Assembly (NCBI RefSeq): GCF_030817595.1
Contig: NZ_JAUSZN010000001.1
Location: 1,744,001 to 1,808,000 of the forward strand
DNA length: 64,000 nucleotides
Direction: 5' to 3'
Source: Neobacillus niacini
GTDB lineage: Bacteria; Bacillota; Bacilli; Bacillales; Cytobacillaceae
Shown: positions 60,969 to 64,000 of the stretch, one piece after another
Layout: each line of letters begins with the position of its first letter
How positions within the stretch are numbered: the stretch's first letter is position 1
Position numbers and translations under genes: made by a program
The notes under the pieces: model-generated
Databases searched by the model: none
The model's input: the letters and a program-made list of their open reading frames with translations, nothing else
Told to the model about the DNA's origin: nothing

Positions 60969-61958
60969 TTAATAAACATCCTTTTTTGTAAATACATAAA
61001 AGGAAACAAATAATCCAGCAGCCCACCAAATGAGAAGAACCATCATTGAAAAAGACAATGTCATCCCTTCGATTGGCGGGGGATTTCCATTCATGTAGTT
61101 TGTTAACTTTAAATTCACCATGAAGAAGTATTTAGCTGATTCCCAGGAAGAAACCATGTTACTTAGGATAGCACCAGCAATGAGTGCAGCTAACATTACA
61201 CCCATACCGGCCGCCGTACTGCGAATTAGTACGGATAACATGAAGGAAAGTGTTCCCACTACAATGGCCACCAGCCAAACAAGTCCAAAATCCATTAACA
61301 AAAACTGCCATTGATCGATTAACTTCACGCTAGCAGTATTTAGACCCGCGTCCGTTACACTAAACCCTGTCAATACCGGGGCTCCCCAGCCTTTATAGCC
61401 AAACACTAATCCAGAAATACTATATGACAGCAGTCCGGCAATGGCAACAATTAAAGAGATAGCAAGTATAAGCGTCATGTACTTACTTAGAAGGACCTTC
61501 CATCTCTTAACTGGTCTCGTCAACAGCAGTTTAATAGAGCCTTGACTGTGCTCAGAAGACACGATATCGCTGGCAATTACCATAACCATTAAAGGAATGA
61601 ATAATTCAATCGAATTTTCTAAAAAAATCCTCATAAACGTAGGAGCACCTGGCTCTGATGGGTTTATATCGTGATCAAGGTAATATTGATTTTGCTGTAA
61701 GGCAATTTGGAGCTGTTGTTTCCATTCATCAGAAATCCGAGGGCTGCTGATACGATTTTGCTGATCAATAATCGTTTGTTGTATGATGGTCCGCCAATCG
61801 TCGGTTCCTAACTTTTCTCTTTGCCGTTCATTCTCTTTAAATTGTGCATAAGTGAATAACGCCACCAATATACCTATGATAATCGCTATAACCACTAATC
61901 TCTTTTTGGCAATTAGTTTCATCATTTCATTTTGAATGAGTTTATTCAATGGAGTCAC
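60969..61958 (-). CDS. ABC-2 type transporter permease
   Basis: A 329-residue six-helix ABC-2 permease. It has an N-terminal helix, a ~90-residue extracellular loop (FKENERQREKLGTDDWRTII region), then ASDIVSSEHSQGSIKLLLTRPVKRWKVLLSK, a block characteristic of this family, and further helices. Its start overlaps the ATPase gene by 17 bp. Bacillus homologues of this pair export antibiotics or unknown compounds. Substrate unknown. Confidence 0.9.
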   Translation of the reverse strand: MTPLNKLIQNEMMKLIAKKRLVVIAIIIGILVALFTYAQFKENERQREKLGTDDWRTIIQQTIIDQQNRISSPRISDEWKQQLQIALQQNQYYLDHDINPSEPGAPTFMRIFLENSIELFIPLMVMVIASDIVSSEHSQGSIKLLLTRPVKRWKVLLSKYMTLILAISLIVAIAGLLSYSISGLVFGYKGWGAPVLTGFSVTDAGLNTASVKLIDQWQFLLMDFGLVWLVAIVVGTLSFMLSVLIRSTAAGMGVMLAALIAGAILSNMVSSWESAKYFFMVNLKLTNYMNGNPPPIEGMTLSFSMMVLLIWWAAGLFVSFYVFTKKDVY

Positions 61959-62853
61959 CCCCGGTTAGTTCGAGGAACAAATCTTCTAACACTGGCATTT
62001 TTCGATACATCTCTGTCACGGAAACTCCTGCTTCCACCAGCATTTTATTCCACTCAGCAGTCTTTATTTCATCATATTCGGTTGAGATCGTACCATCCTC
62101 TCTTTCTTCAATCGCTGTGAGTGAACGTAACACCTCTTTCCCCTTTTCAACAGGATGAAAACGCCAAATGATTCGTTCGCGATTGGATAACAAGTTATCG
62201 ACTGTATCGGTCGTAATGACAGTTCCTCTAGAAATGATCGCCACTCGATCACATAATAACTGAATTTCACTTAAAAGATGGCTGGAAACCAGAACGCTTA
62301 GTCCTTCCTCTTCGGCAAGAAACCGGATAAATTCACGCATTTCTCTGATTCCAGCAGGATCTAGTCCATTCGTAGGTTCATCAAGGATTAATACCTTAGG
62401 TCTTCCCAAAAGGGCCTGTGCAATCCCGAGTCTCTGCCTCATTCCTAAGGAATAGGTTTTAACTTTATCATGAATTCGGTCTCTTAAACCTACCAGTTCA
62501 GTGACCTCACTGATTCTCTCTTCACCAATGCCATCAAGCATATGTGCAAAATGGAGCAGATTATCATAACCAGACAAATACGGATATAATTCAGGGTTTT
62601 CAACGATACAACCAAGATGCTTCATTGCTTCCTCAAAGTGATCGACAATATTAAAGCCTCCAATTTGAATACTTCCGGATGTTGGTTTAATTAATCCCAC
62701 CAGCATTCTGATAGTTGTCGTTTTACCAGCGCCATTGGGACCTAGGAAACCAAATACCTCGCCTTCCTTTAACTCAAAACTTATTCCTTTAATGATTTCT
62801 TTTTTGCCAATTACTTTTTTTAAATTATGTACAGATAACGTAATATTCTCCAT
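61942..62853 (-). CDS. ABC transporter ATP-binding protein
   Basis: A 303-residue ATPase of the ABC-2/bacitracin-exporter (BcrA-like) class. Walker A GPNGAGKTT (about 39-47), Q-loop CIVENPELYPYLSG, signature YSLGMRQRLG, Walker B VLILDEPTNGLDP, and H-loop SSHLL. The ~80-residue C-terminal extension (RERIIWRFHPVEKGKEVL...) is typical of this class. It lies 13 bp after the GDSL hydrolase gene. Confidence 0.92.
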   Translation of the reverse strand: MENITLSVHNLKKVIGKKEIIKGISFELKEGEVFGFLGPNGAGKTTTIRMLVGLIKPTSGSIQIGGFNIVDHFEEAMKHLGCIVENPELYPYLSGYDNLLHFAHMLDGIGEERISEVTELVGLRDRIHDKVKTYSLGMRQRLGIAQALLGRPKVLILDEPTNGLDPAGIREMREFIRFLAEEEGLSVLVSSHLLSEIQLLCDRVAIISRGTVITTDTVDNLLSNRERIIWRFHPVEKGKEVLRSLTAIEEREDGTISTEYDEIKTAEWNKMLVEAGVSVTEMYRKMPVLEDLFLELTGGDSIE

Positions 62854-62866
62854 ATGGCTGGTCTCC

Positions 62867-63643
62867 TTACCAGGTTAGCAATGAAGCCACTCGTTCAGCA
62901 ATTAAACGGTACCCTTTTGTATTCGGATGGAACTTGTCAGTATAAAGGTAATCATTTACCCTCAACTCAAAAAGATCAAATGTTGGTACAAAAACGATTT
63001 TTGGAAAAGCTGCACTTAATTCTGCACTTTGATAGTTCCAGTGACGAACGACTGCAGACATCTCTTTCCCCTGCTCTAACTCACTAAAGGGATTATATAA
63101 ACCGATAAAGAAGACATTAGCTTCACTATTGCTTGCACGAATCTGTTGAAAAATAAAATTCATATTCTTCAGGAATTTTTTCTCAATATCCTCAATATCA
63201 GCATTTTCAAATTCAAGTAAGCCTTGTCCGCCTCTGAACAAATCATTGCCGCCCATTGTTACTAAAATCATATCTGCGCTTTGCAGCTGCCGCTTCACTT
63301 CGGTCTGCTGAATCTGCTCTTTAAGTTGGCCGGATTCTTGACCACTTATGCCAAGATTCGTCAGCCTAACATCCTGCTTTGATTTTTCCTTTATTTCATC
63401 CAGAAGGTAACCTACGTAACCTTTTCCTGTCTCGTCACCTGTACCTCTTGTTAGGGAATCACCTATTGCCACAATATGTAATCCATCTTTTTTCTCTGTT
63501 TTCCTTTCTACATTGGTTTTCTCTTGGATCTTATCAGGCTTGCCTGCATAATATTCAGTTACAGCCCATCCAAGTCCAACCAGCCAGAGGAGGCAAAAAA
63601 TTACTGATATCAAGGTTACAGATTTTATGACATTTTTATTCAT
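62867..63643 (-). CDS. SGNH/GDSL-type secreted esterase
   Basis: A 258-residue SGNH hydrolase with an N-terminal membrane anchor or signal (IKSVTLISVIFCLLWLVGLG). Block I GDSLTRGTG holds the nucleophilic Ser (about 62), LGISGQES the Gly, MGGNDLF the Asn (block III), and TDKFHPN the Asp-His pair (block V). It hydrolyses ester bonds of lipids, wall polymers or small molecules outside the cell. It is first in a unit with the ABC transporter, 13 bp upstream, which suggests the substrate or product may be exported (inference). Confidence 0.9.
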   Translation of the reverse strand: MNKNVIKSVTLISVIFCLLWLVGLGWAVTEYYAGKPDKIQEKTNVERKTEKKDGLHIVAIGDSLTRGTGDETGKGYVGYLLDEIKEKSKQDVRLTNLGISGQESGQLKEQIQQTEVKRQLQSADMILVTMGGNDLFRGGQGLLEFENADIEDIEKKFLKNMNFIFQQIRASNSEANVFFIGLYNPFSELEQGKEMSAVVRHWNYQSAELSAAFPKIVFVPTFDLFELRVNDYLYTDKFHPNTKGYRLIAERVASLLTW

Positions 63644-63719
63644 ATAGCTTCATCCTTTCTGGCTATTTCTACCTTTTATTTAATCACAATTACTGAATGA
63701 ATCAAACTTTCAAGACAGA

Positions 63720-63751
63720 AAAAAACCGATTTCCTAAACGGAAACCGGTTC
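63720..63751 (-). terminator. Terminator overlapping the 3' end of hmp
   Basis: Minus-strand AACCGGTTTCC and GGAAATCGGTT form an imperfect stem, then TTTTTTC. The stem includes the last codons of hmp. Confidence 0.75.
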
Positions 63752-64000
63752 TTCCTTCACACTTTCTTCTAAACTGCCTTTTGGTCCAAAGAATTCATAA
63801 TGAATTCTCTCTTCCGCAACTCCTAAGTTCTTTAAAGAATTATTGATTGATTTCATAAATGGCACAGGACCACAGAAATAGAAGTCTGCATCTAAAGTTG
63901 GAATGTTATTGACAAGCCAGTCTTGAGTCACATATCCTTCAACATCAAAGCTATTGTTCTGACGGTCTTCTTCTGTTGGTGAATCATAAAAGAAAAATGA
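63734..64000 (-). CDS. hmp: Flavohemoprotein Hmp, C-terminal part, cut by window edge
   Basis: The last ~88 codons of a flavohaemoglobin/nitric oxide dioxygenase. The C-terminal NAD-binding domain shows DFYFCGPVPFMKSINNSL and the end HYEFFGPKGSLEE. The open frame continues past base 64000 (FFFYDSPTEEDRQNN). Hmp converts NO to nitrate using NADH, FAD and haem. The N-terminal globin part lies outside the window. Confidence 0.9.
   Translation of the reverse strand, partial: SFFFYDSPTEEDRQNNSFDVEGYVTQDWLVNNIPTLDADFYFCGPVPFMKSINNSLKNLGVAEERIHYEFFGPKGSLEESVKEEPVSV

Overview
The window looks like chromosome of a spore-forming member of the Bacillaceae (Bacillus/Neobacillus-like). It is AT-rich, with strong AGGAGG-type ribosome sites and frequent TTG/GTG starts. 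It carries a GerA-type spore germinant receptor locus, a YheC/YheD-type spore ATP-grasp protein, Bacillus-type riboswitches, an aa3 quinol oxidase (qox) operon and Rex-like operators. No tRNA, rRNA, CRISPR array, transposase or intact prophage was seen.

Layout. 1-7.3 kb: a beta-oxidation-type cluster on the minus strand with two thiolases, two acyl-CoA dehydrogenases, two short-chain dehydrogenases and a two-gene MaoC-type hydratase. It forms two transcription units, each with a promoter followed by the same 22-bp palindrome. 7.4-7.9 kb: a graveyard of three gene fragments beginning with a sigX-like sigma factor. 8-14.6 kb: a PAS sensor kinase, small membrane proteins, a phage-type holin, a MacB-like ABC exporter and a class A penicillin-binding protein. 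14.6-26.3 kb: a 13-gene cobalamin uptake, salvage and assembly operon (btuF to cblS) under a B12 riboswitch, in which every gene junction overlaps. 26.3-29 kb: ribE-ribBA-ribH under an FMN riboswitch, without ribD.

29-34.7 kb: an effector-binding protein, a short-chain dehydrogenase, a YwbE pair, a cold shock protein, a HAD phosphatase, an ABC exporter and a HesB-like protein with a polyhistidine tail. 34.8-38.8 kb: qoxABCD. 39-44.1 kb: a CorC/HlyC-type membrane protein, a TerC-family probable manganese exporter behind a yybP-ykoY riboswitch with two stacked terminators, and a class B penicillin-binding protein. 44.2-48.3 kb: TrhA, a LysE exporter, an acetyltransferase, a TVP38 protein and a LysM-NlpC/P60 hydrolase. 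48.7-54.9 kb: a radical SAM/SPASM protein, a gerA-type operon whose B gene is frameshifted twice, and CorA. 55.1-64 kb: an M42 aminopeptidase with tatA, small membrane and secreted proteins, an NDH-2 behind Rex-like sites, a duplicated YheC/D protein, an ABC-2 exporter with a GDSL hydrolase, and the end of an hmp flavohemoprotein.

How the genes work together. The largest system imports cobalamin and its precursors, including alpha-ribazole, and rebuilds and adenosylates the cofactor. The qox operon and ndh supply the quinone and terminal-oxidase arms of aerobic respiration. Most remaining genes are short independent units separated by clear intrinsic terminators. The most unusual items are the cascaded manganese riboswitch leader, the second CobU-like protein with motifs complementary to canonical CobU, the TetR-like regulon framing the fatty-acid cluster, the two copies of a structured interspersed repeat, and the YheC/D protein with a degenerate N-terminal ATP-grasp half.
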